The position numbers and the translations under genes are program-made. The notes beneath the pieces were generated by a model, which was not told the origin of the DNA, ran no database searches, and worked only from the letters and a program-made list of their open reading frames with translations. From Puffinus mauretanicus (lineage: Eukaryota; Chordata; Aves; Procellariiformes; Procellariidae), in the NCBI GenBank assembly GCA_023333565.1, contig JAJKFH010000336.1, positions 1 through 64,000 of the forward strand: DNA of 64,000 bases, in the 5' to 3' direction. Positions 50,884 through 64,000 of this stretch are shown here, piece after piece; positions within the stretch are counted from its first letter, which is position 1; every line of letters begins with the position of its first letter.

Positions 50884-53800
50884 TTTTCCCTTTAGCCATT
50901 CTTGTGATCATCAAAACAAGTTTCTTGTTTTATAATACAGTTGAGGGAAAAAATTAATGAAGTGACGTGTAACTTCTTTGTCGTGGCACGGCTGAAAAAA
51001 CACATTTGTCTTCTACAGTCACACAATATAACTATAGCCAGGTTTATTTATATTTTTTCCATTAGTATAACAAAAGATTTCTATGTTTTTATAAGTGGAG
51101 AATACTGGACTATTATGTCTTTGCGATCATGCAGCTTAATCAGTCTATAATATTTTTGAATGTGAACAATTCATTTAGTATTAAATATAGAAATACCAAT
51201 GATGTCTAACAGACAAGAAAAGTTCTGCCATCCAAAGTATTTTTCCATAAAACTTTGTCTAATAAGTTGTTTAACTATTCTTAAAAATAGTATTCACTTG
51301 AATCTAGTATTCGTACTCTTTCAGATTTTCTATTATGCATGTTTTGGTGGATTATCAGCAGAACTACTATGCTAGGGGTCCTTAATCTGGTACTGGAACA
51401 GTGTTATGGCGGTCTGTAATGCATCCGTGTTTTTCCTTATCCCTTCTTCCAGTTGTTTTTTTTTTTCAGGAATGGCTGAATGGCTTTTGCACCACACTAC
51501 AACATTGCACCAAAAGGAACATGAGGATAGAATAGCACTATCTTTCTCCGTGTACAACATGTCCCCTGAAGAGCTGGCACTTGCTTAAATATTTCCCAGA
51601 AAGCAAAAAAAAAAAAAAAATTATCAATTCCACTACCAACTGTTGCAAAAAGATGTAATTTAGCTGGGAAGACCTCTTAGGTACTACAGTAATAGATCCT
51701 ACAGGAAAACACAGGATTGGGCAAAGGCCTTGAGATAATAGTAAAAACAAAATAGGAAAAAAAATCACATTTAAAGTGTACATGCAAAACCTGCACAGAT
51801 TTCCCCAGTGTTAGAAGTGCCAAGGCATTTGCTAGGATGTAAGCTTGCATTTCCTTGGGGCAACACTTAAAAAGTGCTGCTACTGCAAGTAACAGCCCTG
51901 TTTAAGGAGAATAGGGAAAGAAAGTTTTCATGGCCATCCGCCCACATTTAAACTCTGCAGCTGTAGAATTCTGCTCGCAATTGTTTTGATTTGTTGGTTT
52001 TTTCAAGCCTGAATTCCCAAATGAGTTGTTTTCTGTTCATGTGCTGCATGTAAAAAACAACAAACTCTTCTAAGAAAAAATAGCCTGATCCTAACCTGCT
52101 TGTCATCTGTCTCAAAAAGTTAATGAATTAGATGGAAGGAATCACATGGGTAAGAATAACAGTAAAAGAACCTGTCTTTCCATTTGTGTGTAGGGGTGTT
52201 AGAGAAATCTAAGCAGGATTCTGTAGATGGAATAGGAGGAGATGGATGGTAAAAGTATTTATTGTTCTCAGAGAGCCCAATTCAGGGCTCCCTGAAGTCA
52301 GAAATCTTTCCATTTACACAAGTGGGCTCTGTATCAAGGCTATACCATATATACGTCGTGTTTCTATAAAAGACGAAGTGTCTTAAAATAATGAGCTACT
52401 AAGCTTTTCTGATGGGTCCATGAATTACCCTGTTTCACAGCGAAGCTAAAAGGAAATTGTCTTGTAACTTTTACTCCAGATTTAGCTTTTGTATTTGTGT
52501 GCCAGCAGCAGTGGAAGACTGGGCAACATAGCTTTAGAAGTCTTTTTCCCTGTTATATTTCTAAACCTTGCGCTGAACCTAAACAAAAACCTCCAAAATG
52601 ACTTACTGGGAGGGGCAGGAGCACTAGCAGGGCAGGGCAAGCTTTCCAGCTGGGGAAGGGAAAAGGAGATTTAACCACACCAAAACAATATATATACTTG
52701 ATTGTGTATATATACTTATACTTGATTATCCTTGTGTAGGAACAAACCCCTCTAATTTGAATCTTAGTAAATTTGGAATCTGTTCACACTTTATTTTTAA
52801 CTGAAATGAAACTTCTGCATGAAAGTACAGGAAAATCAGATTGCAAGATGAAACTTTTACAATTAAATCATTCAATTCAATGAAATGAGAGCAAGTCATA
52901 AGAGTTTTTTGATTCCCAGTTCTTTTCTGTGTCTCTGACCTTACTGTTATTCAGTGTAAGTAAGATTTGTTTATTTTCTAATTAAGACATCTTCTTAATT
53001 TGTAGGGAAGTTTTAATTTTTACTATAAGTAGTAGCCATCAGCAAAATTAATATTTTCTACCATCTTGATAGTCTGAGAAACAGAAAACATCAAAGTATG
53101 GAATTTCCCTCTGTGTTCAAAACATACTACTTATTAATTTTGCTTGTGATTTTTCACAAGGCCCTTTTGATAATGCTGTTGTCCCACTGTCTGTTAATTA
53201 AAATAAAACAGTCTTTCATTTTTCTACTTGTGAGAAACATGTTACTTAGAAGGAGCAGATGGATAACTCACATATGGCATGATTAATAAATTGTTGCTTT
53301 AAATTGGAACACTCAAAATAGCTCTCATTTTCGCTAACCAAAATTTTGATGGGTGAAACTGAATACCTAAAATACAAACAAATTCTTTTGAGTTTCCATG
53401 CTTCTCACATTGTTGCCAAAACAAAAATAACATGTTTTCTAATATTTCCATTCTTACTGTGGATCAAATACTGTGGATCCTATTTGTAAAATGGATCCTA
53501 TTGTCATTAGTGATGAAGAACAGGATTTCTTACGGTGGATTTCTTCCTGACTTCTCCAGCCTTTACTTCCCTTTTATTTATATTAGCAGAAAATAGAAGA
53601 GTTTACCCCAATAGGAATAAATCCACTGAAAGTCAAGAGCAGCACTGCTGAGGAGCCTGGATTAACCAGATCCTGTTATACTTTCAAGTGTCTGGACTGC
53701 AGAGATTTTAATGCATTACAAAGGTCTACCCACTGTTGTGTGAAGTTGGGCATGCATGTGTAAGTCTTTAGTAGAGGCAAAGATTCTAGAGTTAAGGGTT

Positions 53801-55481
53801 TTCAGAAGCACTATATTTTGTCTACTTCCAATCCTCCTGGAAATTTAATAAATTTTTTTAAATCCTAAAGTTACACAGGAAGGGACCCATTAGCAGCTCT
53901 GACCTTCCTCTTGTTACTTACAGTTATTTGCTATGGAACCTCATTTAATCTAAGCGCGTTATATCTGTGTAGTGGAAAAATCATTCCCTGGAGAGGAGAA
54001 TCAGTCTCCTTAAGTGCTGACAGGCAGCAACACAGAAATTAAAATTCTGATTTCTTATTTGATGTCGTGTTTCAAATCCTGATTTTTTTAAAGTATAAAA
54101 TGAAAGAGTCAAAGTTTAAATGGAAGTGAAAGTTCAAAGCAGAGACTTGAAATGTTTTAGATCTGAAAAGACTTGGGGCATGTTTTTAAAATGTTAAAAT
54201 ACCTTTCTGGCTTGCATCTACAATATGTCTTCTCAGCCTTTTTTCTTCTCACAACGCTTCCGTTTTGATCAATGTTCTGATAAAATACAGTTCCCTCAAA
54301 GTTTCTCTGAATGTCTGTGAAAGAGAGCATGGTTGAGTGTATGTTCAATTTTATTCATCTAAGTTCAGGTTCACGTAGATGTGAGTTGCCCACCCATTAC
54401 TTCGGTACAATTTTTCTCCAAGTCTGCCTTCCTAATGACATTTTTACAAGTATCCCTTCTGCTTGCTCTTGTTTTTACAGTCTCTGGTACACATACTTCC
54501 ACATCAGCTCATAGGTCTAGATTAGCCTTCTTCACTGTATACCTAGCAATCTCATTCTTGCCCACTTCTTTCTTTCTCTGTTCTGACCTCATCCTCCCCA
54601 CTCACATAGTTTCCAATCCAAACTGCATTTACACCTGACAGTCATTTTTCTTTTAATAATATTGCATCTCCAGTAGAGCTTTAGCACTTCTTCCCCTTTT
54701 TGATCTCCAAATTCTTGACCCCTTACTCCTTTTCCTCCTTTCCCCCCTGTCTTTTAATATCTTTAGTCACCTGTCATAGCATTACAGCTCCGTGAACCAT
54801 GTCAGCAGCTGATAATTTTTGTGGCCTTTACCTATGTATACACATTATAACTACACCACCATACACATATGAATGTAGTACATACTTTCCTTCCTGTGGA
54901 ATGCATTGTATAATATGATCTTGTCAATGTTCTTCTTCCCTAAATTTATTACCAGCAAACTAAGGGATCTTTAGCAGTTGCTCTTGAAAGCCTAGTATTC
55001 TACTAGTATTTTCTGTATCCAGCAATAGTTAATTATTAAATTCAGAGCAAATCCAAGCACATTAAACACCTTTTAAGACAAGTGGTTTATAATGCATGTC
55101 AGCAGTGAATGTTTTCAATAGTATAGACACTGCTCGGTCTCATTTATTACAGCATATTTTCATATGTTTAACCCTCGCTCTCACAAATGCCCTGTCACTT
55201 TCAGGAGGGTGACTCTCTGGGAGGGAGAATTTGCAGAATAAGGCATACGGCCCATCAACCACGTGCATGTCAGTGGTCTCAATTAAAGCACTGAAGCTAA
55301 TTGTATACCAAATTTATATGCTGATATAAATACACAGATGAAAGGGAGAAATAAAAATGTTTGTAAGACAGGGGGCGTTAGTTTTTAAAAACATCCCATG
55401 TCATGCCTATCGCAGTATTTAGATTGAAATAATAAATAATTTTTAAGGACACGTGATAACCTTGATAAACTAACATGATGA

Positions 55482-55859
<378 letters not shown>

Positions 55860-56753
55860 GTAAGTTAAGCCATATTGTGATATATTTTTTGACTCTGTTG
55901 TTTTGTAGTGTGAACAATCACTTGTATTTGGAAGCGCCTGTAAATTCAGGCTGAACAGCACCATTTCTAGCACATAATTCTTTATATCATGAACTGTCTT
56001 ACAGAATTACTGCTTAAGAGTGATTTCTTACTCTGGAATATATTAAGTGATCTTTTAATCTTCTGAATACTGTTCTCAGAGAAATAGATGCTGCAATTTT
56101 TCAGTGCTAAATAGTTTTACTACTCTGTGGTACAAATAAACTACAAATCTTTGTTCTACATCGACCATTATAAGATTAATTTTAATCTGACGTCAAAGAC
56201 TAATTGCTATGTGTATCTACGTATCTGTTGGTCTGGTTTTAAAAGATTGTATAAATAGCGACACTGAAATAGCTTCAATGCAAGATGTCACAAATCCACA
56301 CTATTTGTGGCATGGGACACAGAAACAACATAAAAAACAGGTTAGTTTTTTTTATGTGCATAGACAAAAAAGCATAGCTTGATCTCATTTGACACAAGTA
56401 GGCTACTGTAAAGTTAAACGCTACAAAACCAGAACAAAACCCTCCAAAAAACCCAGACCAAATGGGAGACATACTTCAGGAGCAGGCAGAACATGCAGTA
56501 TAAATAGAAGAAACTAAATACTGATAGCCATGGGACAAAATGACATTGAATGATTTTGGACTGTTTTTACCAAAGAAAACAAAAACAAAGAAAGAGAGCT
56601 GAATAAAACGATGCTCTGAATAAGGTGTCAAGAAAGGCGGGGACATTTTTGTTGGCAAGAGAGTGTAAAGATTTGGAAGGGGGCAGAGAAGGTACAGAGT
56701 CAATGTATTTTAGAAGTGTTCCAGAAGGCCGAGTGCTGACTTTTGGCAAAACA
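55860..56753 (+). other. SHISAL1: Presumed SHISAL1 3' UTR
   Basis: AT-rich sequence directly after the stop codon, without further coding potential. The first AATAAA is at 56135-56140, 276 bases after the stop. Later AATAAA-like sites exist, so the true 3' end is not fixed. The assignment as UTR follows only from position. Confidence 0.5.
56135..56140 (+). terminator. SHISAL1: Possible SHISAL1 poly(A) signal
   Basis: First canonical AATAAA after the SHISAL1 stop codon. The downstream GT-rich element is weak (TCTTTGTTCT). It may be a proximal site with others used further on. Confidence 0.35.
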
Positions 56754-56939
56754 GGAACAGGTTGCCCAGAGAGGTGGTAGATGCCTCATTCCCAGAAACG
56801 TTCAAGGTCAGGTTGGACAGGGCTCTGAGCAACCTGATCTAGTTGAAGATGTCCCTTCCCATGGCAGGGGGGTTGGACTAGATGACCTTTAAAGGTCCCT
56901 TCCAACCCAAATTATTCTATGATTCTATTCTATGATTCT
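56754..56939 (+). mobile_element. CR1 LINE 3' tail fragment, plus strand
   Basis: About 186 bases from GGAACAGGTTGCCCAGAGAG to the terminal octamer repeats CTATGATTCTATTCTATGATTC. The body (GTTGGACTAGATGACCTTTA, then AAGGTCCCTTCCAACCC) is the near-exact complement of the start of the copy at 45143. They are the same subfamily in opposite orientation. Confidence 0.93.
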
Positions 56940-59900
56940 AAAATAAAGTGATCTAAGAATAAGTAGGGTGAAAAAGATGACAGCAGTTCCTGAAGCTGTA
57001 GAGCACGTAAAGCCACAACATTGAGCTTGGTCTGAAGCCTTTGCATAGTACTGTGTTGCAGATGGGATGATGATAGCAGTGGTCCTTTTATTTCATAACT
57101 TGCCCATTAATTTTAAATGTAAATCTAGAGCAAATAGGGTTGAAGATTTTTCGTAATGGAAAAGGTAGTGATAGTTTGACCCAAGGACAAGAATCAGTGA
57201 AAGAGGAGGTCATTTGGCATAGTAGCCGGTACTGGATGTATCCAGTGCAGATCAGACTTAAGGACCATTCTAGCAGGCCTTGTCCAAACAGAAGAGTCTA
57301 ACAATGCTACTTAAGATGGAGACTTGCTTGTGCTTAATTGTAAGCACTCTTCTTTTCACTACTTCCTCTTCTCTTCTTTTTTCTTCTTCTAATTCCTTCA
57401 GCTTTTTTGCACATTGATTTCCCAGTCTTCAGTCAGAATTGACATACAGATTAAGACCAACATTTGTAGTACTACAATTGTATTCTAGCTTAATACATGG
57501 TGTGTGCGCCTGTGTGTATACATAAAAATGTAATGACTGCATGAATATATATATATATATAAAAAAAAAATTAGCCTGGTTATACCACTTGGTAATTCCG
57601 CCATACCATTACAAATTAAAGGAAACTACTCAGTAATTCTTGAAGGATTCTTAGTCACTTTCCATTACTTGCTTTTGTTGTTCTGTTTCTTTGCTTTTTT
57701 TGAAGGATTAAGCGGGGAATGTATGTTAGGATCAGGTGAGCATATCCCATATGCTCCTTTTCCTGAGTTTGCAGGAGATGAGCATTGATAAGTCACTCCA
57801 GTAACCCTCACCCCATTCCCCAGTGACCCATCTGTCTGTGCTCCCCTCAGTTCCCATAATATTGTTTCTTTTTTTTCTAATCCTTTAATTGCTCAATGGA
57901 AGAAATAAGTAGATGTTTCCTTAGCAAAACCATGTTTATCCCTTGTATTTCAGCATGTAAAACACTACAAGAGATGCCGTATTTTCAAACTTATAACCTG
58001 CAACTTTTGAAACTCACAACCCTTTAACTAAGTGCATGGATGACTCAGTCTGAGTTGGATACATAAAAAATACCAAGAAAAAGGTAGTAGGCACTGGTGG
58101 TCACAGGCAAGGTGTTTACCATGTGAAAGAGGTTTTTTTGTAAACAGCTCCCTCAGCAAATGACTGGCTTGTGTACTACAGCAACTGCTAAGACAGTGGG
58201 GAGTAAGAGGAGGTTGCCTGGCTATTTATTTCTCTGTTAGATAATCTGCAGGTTATATACATGAAAATATGGTAATTTTGCCATATAGAAATTAAGCTTA
58301 GTTTCAGAGTCCGGTTCTGCTGCAGTCTATATTGGATGAATGACCTCAGTACTGTCTTCTCAAAATGTAATCGTACTATCAGTGAAGAAGTGCAATGGAG
58401 TTACTGGATTTATAATTTCCATCACTGGTTTTAAAATTGCCTAATCTATTAATACCTTTTTGTATTTTATACCTGAATTTCCATTATTATAGATGATATC
58501 AACCTCTTAGACGTTACCTGCTTGGTAACAGCAGGTTTCCAGTCTATAAAATCAACTTTTCAGTTTGTGTTGGCATTTTTAATGTGTCCTAAACTTATCC
58601 CAGCTTTTCCCTCCGTAGAGAAAGTAAGCATTTTTCTTTAGCACCTCACAAACACAGATATGTATATATCTATTGCTGGTATCATACCATAAGAACAGTT
58701 CCTGTTTACAGATGAGCTTTTTGAAAATACAAAATAGATTTTTTAATCCTGTGAGATACGCATATATCCCAAGGCATAAAAACTTAAATACTGTTAAAAA
58801 CATTTTCCAAAACAGTTTGCGATTTTTCATGATGACAGGTGTTGTTGAAGTTGTTAGCTTCCTGTACTACATACATTTAGCCTAATACAGTTAAAAAACA
58901 TGCCCGTTCTAGAAGACACTACATGATGATAATAGGAAAGTGATTCTTGCACATCAAGAATCTCAGCCACACTGAAGACTTTAGGTATTCTTATTGCAGA
59001 GAACTGACAGTTTAAGAAACTATCCCAAGAAAGATGGCAGGATTAACCTGTAGTTTATAAAGCGGTTTGGGATCTTCCTGGATTAAAAGAATGATGTAAG
59101 TGCTTTTTATTTTATCACTTCTTCTCTTGTTCTAGTTTAAATGCTATGAAGTGGCAATGAAACCAATGACTCAAACAGGTATGTCAGAGAGAAAAATCAA
59201 GCAAGTCATAGTATATAGTGGGTAGAACCCATCCCCAAGATGTTTAAACATTTTGTTGTAGCAGATCACTTTATTATTTACTTGAGACAAAGAGGACCAT
59301 GTATAGCCATAATGTTATTATAACTAAAGAAATCTGGAATCCATTATACATGCTGCTGCCTGCTCTGCAGAGTGCTTGCAGTGTTGTGCAAGGACAGGAA
59401 GGAAAATCATTAATCTCAGAAACATCGAGCCCGATTTAGAATAATGTCGCTTCATCATGTAGTGTGTGGATTTTGCGGCCCAACTAATGTCGATTTTTTC
59501 TTTAGTATGGAAACCATCTGAGGGCTGTCCAAAGGCCTGTGTGGTCTGAAGGTCCTGGTGGACGTACCTTCCGCAACCCAAACACCGTCACAGACTGCAA
59601 GCAAATGAGCTTAAACGGTTGTGGCTTGCCTCACAGTGGTTCCTCCAGGTCACGGCTGAGGTGCATGAGCTGGGCCCTTCCACGCTCACTGGTCCATGTA
59701 AGAATCTGCAGTCTGGTTAGCCTGAGCGAGCTTTTAACAGCTGGAGACAAAACAGCAACAAGCAGCAGGCAAATCGTTACCTCTGCTCAACAAAGTACAA
59801 GCCAGGGAGGCGATAAAATGAAATCTTGTAAGTTGAGGAATCAAAATCCTGACTACTGGAAAAACTTGTTCTCACGACCACAGGAATATTGTTAAATCAT

Positions 59901-62825
59901 AATGACTAAAAAAGGTCAGACTAGCAAGGAAGATCACGTAAGAGGGAGTGTGGGCCAGGGCAGATTCTCCAGATTCTCCATGGCTGTGCTGTGTTCCAGA
60001 TGTGAGAGGGGAACAGATGAATGCGATCTCTCTGCCTTGCTCTGGTGATGTTAAACTCCTCTCCACCTCCATCAAGGATGCAAATCACAGGGAATACTGT
60101 CTTGAAGTCTAACTTTTGCCTCTCTGTTCCCTGCTTTTCTGCACGCAGAGGCAATGTCTGCTCTGTATGTGATCATACATGTTATGCTACATGATTCACA
60201 GTTTCAGAAACCTGCTGGTTGTCCAGAATCAGGAAAAGTATCAGCCCAGCAGGATAAGCCTGTGCTTATTTCCTTTATGTAGTTGGAATGGGTTAGACAA
60301 AGGCAAGTCTATTTTACTTCCCCGTATTAGGTGTTGCAGTCTGCTTTTGCTGTGAATTCCTCTGAGTCACATTGTCTTTCAGACAACAAATAGAATAGTT
60401 TTTAGCCTGCTGCTATTCACCTGCTACTTGACACCTCTTCAAATGACTACCAAAGCGCTTATAAGCAAAGAGAGAAAAAAGCCTATAAAAATGTTGGCAG
60501 AGTTTAGAAGCCAGCAGGTAACTGAGCATGTCCACAGCAACTGTACAGAATACACAGGGAATAAATACTTTGCTGGTGGCTAAAAAGGCTACGTGAAAGA
60601 ATTCCCTTTGATACCAAATTTTGAAACAGGATACAGACTGTCACTGGAGCAAAATATCCACATTCGGTAGGTCCTCTGCTTCAATAATTTCTAAGAGCTG
60701 TGCATGCAGTCTTGCCTGTGTCACCTAGCTTGGGACATTGGCACTGAAGTGGGTCAGCTGTGCAGTGTGAACATGGCCATAGTCCACCAAAAGCATTAGG
60801 CGCTGGGGTAGCGGGAGGGTTTTGTGCAGAGGCTTCTCTTCTGTACAAGATATTTACAGTAACAAAGTGAACAAAATCTGCCTCCTTCCAATTTAAGTAA
60901 AGTGTTTTGAGAATAAGGAAGATCTCAAGTTTACATTTGCAAAATCGCTACAATGAAAAGGAATACGGTGATACTGTTTTAAAGATGCAAAATTTTGCGT
61001 CGTAGGACAAAGCATAGTTTTTATTTACAGCCCCTACCTTGATTTTTATATTATACTCAGATTAAATATGGCAAACCAGAGCACCAGTAGTTTTTTTTAA
61101 AAGATGGAAAGAAATAAAATTGAATACTCCTATAGTGCTTTTATGAAAGAACTGTCTGGGAATTAACGTCATCTGGAGAATCTGTCTGGTAACAGACATT
61201 AGGCGTGTCGGGCAACATCTTACCACTCTATGTGTGCCTCCATTCCCTTCAAAATATATTGGGTTAGAATAACAGATACTGCTGAATGTATTTTCTTCTA
61301 AATATTCTTGTCTGTTCGCTAGGAACTGCATAACTGTGAAAATAGAAATTGCTTAAAAACAAAAGCACAGCTAAGGAAATCACTTTCTGCTCCTAGAAGA
61401 GCCAGATGCTGACACTCATTTTGCATTGCATATCCCTTCTCCTGCCTGACCTCCTATTTGATGTCAGGGCAGGAGACCAACAGCACAAACAGACAGTGGG
61501 CTTGGAACCAAACACCTCAAAATCTGCAACACTCTGGGTCTTGTTTACTTGCCTCAGTACTATAATCACGCAAATAAATGGGAAGATTTAGTTTTGATTT
61601 TTATCATTTGCATTTAAATAATTCAAGATACATAAGTTACTGAGTGCTTTCTTTCTTCCTTTTATTTAGAAATTCACTATTAGCATGTGAAGTTAAGCCA
61701 ATATGCAAGGTTTCTGTCCACCTCAACCTGAATACAGGCAATCTTTGTGTATATTGATAGACACTGCATCTTTTGTTGGTACATACGTAATACATATTGT
61801 TCATTTCATGCCTTATTCTCCTTTTCCTTTTGCTCTGTAAATTATAGACCCCGTATTGCAACATTTATTTCTCTACATTTTTGTTAACTGAAGGTTCATT
61901 GGATATGGGCTGATTGATATTCCCTATTTTAGCTGTTTCTCAGCCTTTCCATCAAATTGGGACTGCCACATTCGTCAGCTTCAGGAAAGTCTTTCTTTTA
62001 AATGGAGTATACAGTTGAAATGATTTAACTTAACTTAAATGTGGTAATGAATTGTCAGAAAATAGCAATTATAACAAAAGTGAGTAGTTAAAAGTTTATC
62101 TGAAGGCTATTGCTAAATGAACTCTGCACACCGAGAAATGAAAGCTAGTAAAAATACTGGAAACCAGTTCTGAACACCTTCCGTATTTAAATTTTCTCAT
62201 ATATATTGAGTAGAATTTTTTGCAACAAGATTGTTACTTCATCTACATTATAACAAATCTGGAATAACGCTACTGAAGTAGCAGATAGCAGCGTAAAATT
62301 TGTATGAAATCAGAAGACTCCAATTAAGCCCGCAATTGCACTGCATAATGTCACAACACTACAGCATCACACACAGGAATGAGTGTGACATCCCAAGTTT
62401 TATCAACCAATTTCATCTTCTCTGTCACAATAGAAACCACTTAATTTTAAAAGACTCTAGTTATTTTAGTAGTTACAAAACTCCTACCCCTTACATCCTC
62501 TTAGGTGCCAGAGGCTCAATAGTAATTGTAATAGCACAAGCACATTTTACACATTTTATATTTGCACTGAAAAATAAAATAGCAAGGTTATTCTAAAGCT
62601 CCTCACTTAGATTCTGAAGTATCACAGAGAAACTTTAAAACAGCCCCAGCTGCTTTGCAAGTACAGCTGAGCACAGCAGCTGAACTTCATACCCACATAC
62701 CTTCATGCTACAGTCTGGCCATTTCCCTCAATAGCACATCAAAGGTGTCCAGGCTGGCTGATTTCACTTTCACGTTTGCATTTAAAAAGCTGAGTCAGGT
62801 GCTCACAATCACTCCTGATTTAGAT
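56940..62825. other. AT-rich non-coding sequence downstream of SHISAL1
   Basis: A TA dinucleotide run lies at 57546-57560. No further gene or transposon is recognised on either strand; open frames up to about 118 codons (59539-59895) lack any family feature. Part of this may still be 3' UTR. Confidence 0.55.
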
Positions 62826-62857
62826 CTGTAAATACAAATAACTGTAAATACAAGTAA
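62826..62857. repeat. Tandem duplication of 16 bases
   Basis: CTGTAAATACAAATAA is followed directly by CTGTAAATACAAGTAA, with one mismatch. Confidence 0.85.
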
Positions 62858-62913
62858 CTGAAAATCAGCCTACTTGTGTCTGACCTGCATTTAAGAGTGG
62901 CTGGATCTAGAGT

Positions 62914-62941
62914 GGCAAAGGCAAAGGCAAAGGCAAAGGCA
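62914..62941. repeat. Short GGCAAA microsatellite
   Basis: Four and a half perfect copies of the hexamer GGCAAA. Confidence 0.9.
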
Positions 62942-64000
62942 TGAGGCAGTGAGTAGCTCCCACACCTTGTATTGAACGATGCAGTCTCAGCTGTATTAAG
63001 CTTTAACTGGCAGGGACCAAAACTTTTATGGCATTGATAAAATTCAACTAGTGGCTTTTAGTTTTCTGGAGACTAAATAGGCAGATGGACAAGCAAATGT
63101 CAGGGAGAATAAACAGCATCGGTCAAAGATATTGCAAGTGGTAGAAGAAATAAAAGGGGAGGTGTTAAGGAGCTGGAGTTAATGATCTAAACAGGCAAGC
63201 CTTCCTGTGTTTATGAAAGTTGCAACAGGATTTCTAAGTAGGAGGTTTAGCAAACTCAGAAAGAAAGCAGTTTTCAAAGAAAGGGAAAAAAAAAACAAGA
63301 AAGAAAATGATGGACAGAATACTTAAGTAGGCTATGCCCCAGAGAACTACTAAAAACACCAGCAAAACCACTATCTATGTACACTCGGTGCTTTTAACAG
63401 AAGTGAGAATGAAGAAGAAAAAAAATTAAAAGAGTCTCTGAAGTAAAATCCCATTGCTTTCAGTGTCTTGGATAATCAACTCCCAACGTATATTTTGGAT
63501 GTCAAGAAACAGATAACTCCCTAACTCAAGAAGGAGCAAGCAAGTAGTAGAGCTGAAGATCGTGTACAGACCAATTTATTATTCTCAGAGTTATTATTAA
63601 ACAAAAAGCCATATGTAATAAATAATCCTTTTATGGGATCTTTTAGAGTATGCTAACATTTCTACATGAAATAATGGCATACTATGGAATACTAGACAGT
63701 AATGAAATCATCAAAAGCTTATGTGATAATGCTGAATGCATGACCATAAATGGTAACAATGTCAGACAATTACTTGCAGTGAGAGCTGAGGTCAAGGATC
63801 TACCACATCATTACTTTTATTGTCACTGTTCCCTGATTAGATCATGACGAAGACAACCACAGCAAGCAATTAGGCATTTCATCAGAAAAGTGATAAAAGA
63901 TGTTTGTATGACCTTGGTTTTATAATGATGTTTCACTGCACAGTTCAAGAAAAGGCCAGCAATTAGACACAGTCAGTTTGTTCGTCATTAGGAAGATATC
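62942..64000. other. AT-rich non-coding sequence to the window end
   Basis: No gene or repeat family is recognised. An A-rich purine tract lies near 63255-63310. Confidence 0.55.

Noticed and set aside
59539..59895. 118-codon frame downstream of SHISAL1
   Set aside because: No known family; composition fits non-coding sequence.

Overview
The window looks like bird nuclear DNA. Three kinds of evidence point that way: several CR1 LINE 3' ends in both orientations, a solo LTR resembling the avian ERVL class, and two spliced exons of a vertebrate single-copy gene. Most of the 64 kb is AT-rich and non-coding, as expected of intron and intergenic sequence. The species cannot be told from the sequence alone.

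Bases 1-6403 are the 3' part of a decayed gammaretrovirus-like provirus in + orientation. It enters the window inside gag. It carries a nucleocapsid CCHC knuckle and a protease active site. A gap follows where reverse transcriptase and RNase H should be, filled by about 350 bp with no viral signature. After this come a frameshifted integrase, two dissimilar envelope modules in tandem, a polypurine tract and an 844-bp 3' LTR. Every protein is broken by stops or frameshifts, so nothing here looks functional.

Bases 6404-47567 hold no gene I can support. They contain four identifiable repeats: a truncated CR1 (-) at 8961-9798, an old CR1 (+) at 33176-33545, an ERVL-type solo LTR at 41573-42116, and a convergent pair of CR1 copies at 43913-44706 (+) and 45143-45856 (-). 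Local sequence structures in the same stretch are a short-loop G-quadruplex motif, an AT-rich minisatellite, a perfect 24-nt palindrome and a pair of hairpins.

The one host gene is SHISAL1 (Shisa-like 1, formerly KIAA1644) on the + strand. One exon at 47568-47781 encodes the cysteine-rich ectodomain. Another at 55532-55859 encodes the transmembrane helix and the cytoplasmic tail. They are separated by a 7.75-kb GT-AG intron whose split codon joins in frame. The signal-peptide exon was not found and probably lies before the window. Inside the intron, 49067-49319 is an open, GC-richer segment with a good splice acceptor that is phase-compatible with the first of these exons, plus a poly(A) signal downstream. 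It is a candidate alternative last exon that would give a form without the membrane segment. The region after 55860 is presumed 3' UTR and flanking sequence, with one more CR1 fragment (+) at 56754-56939.
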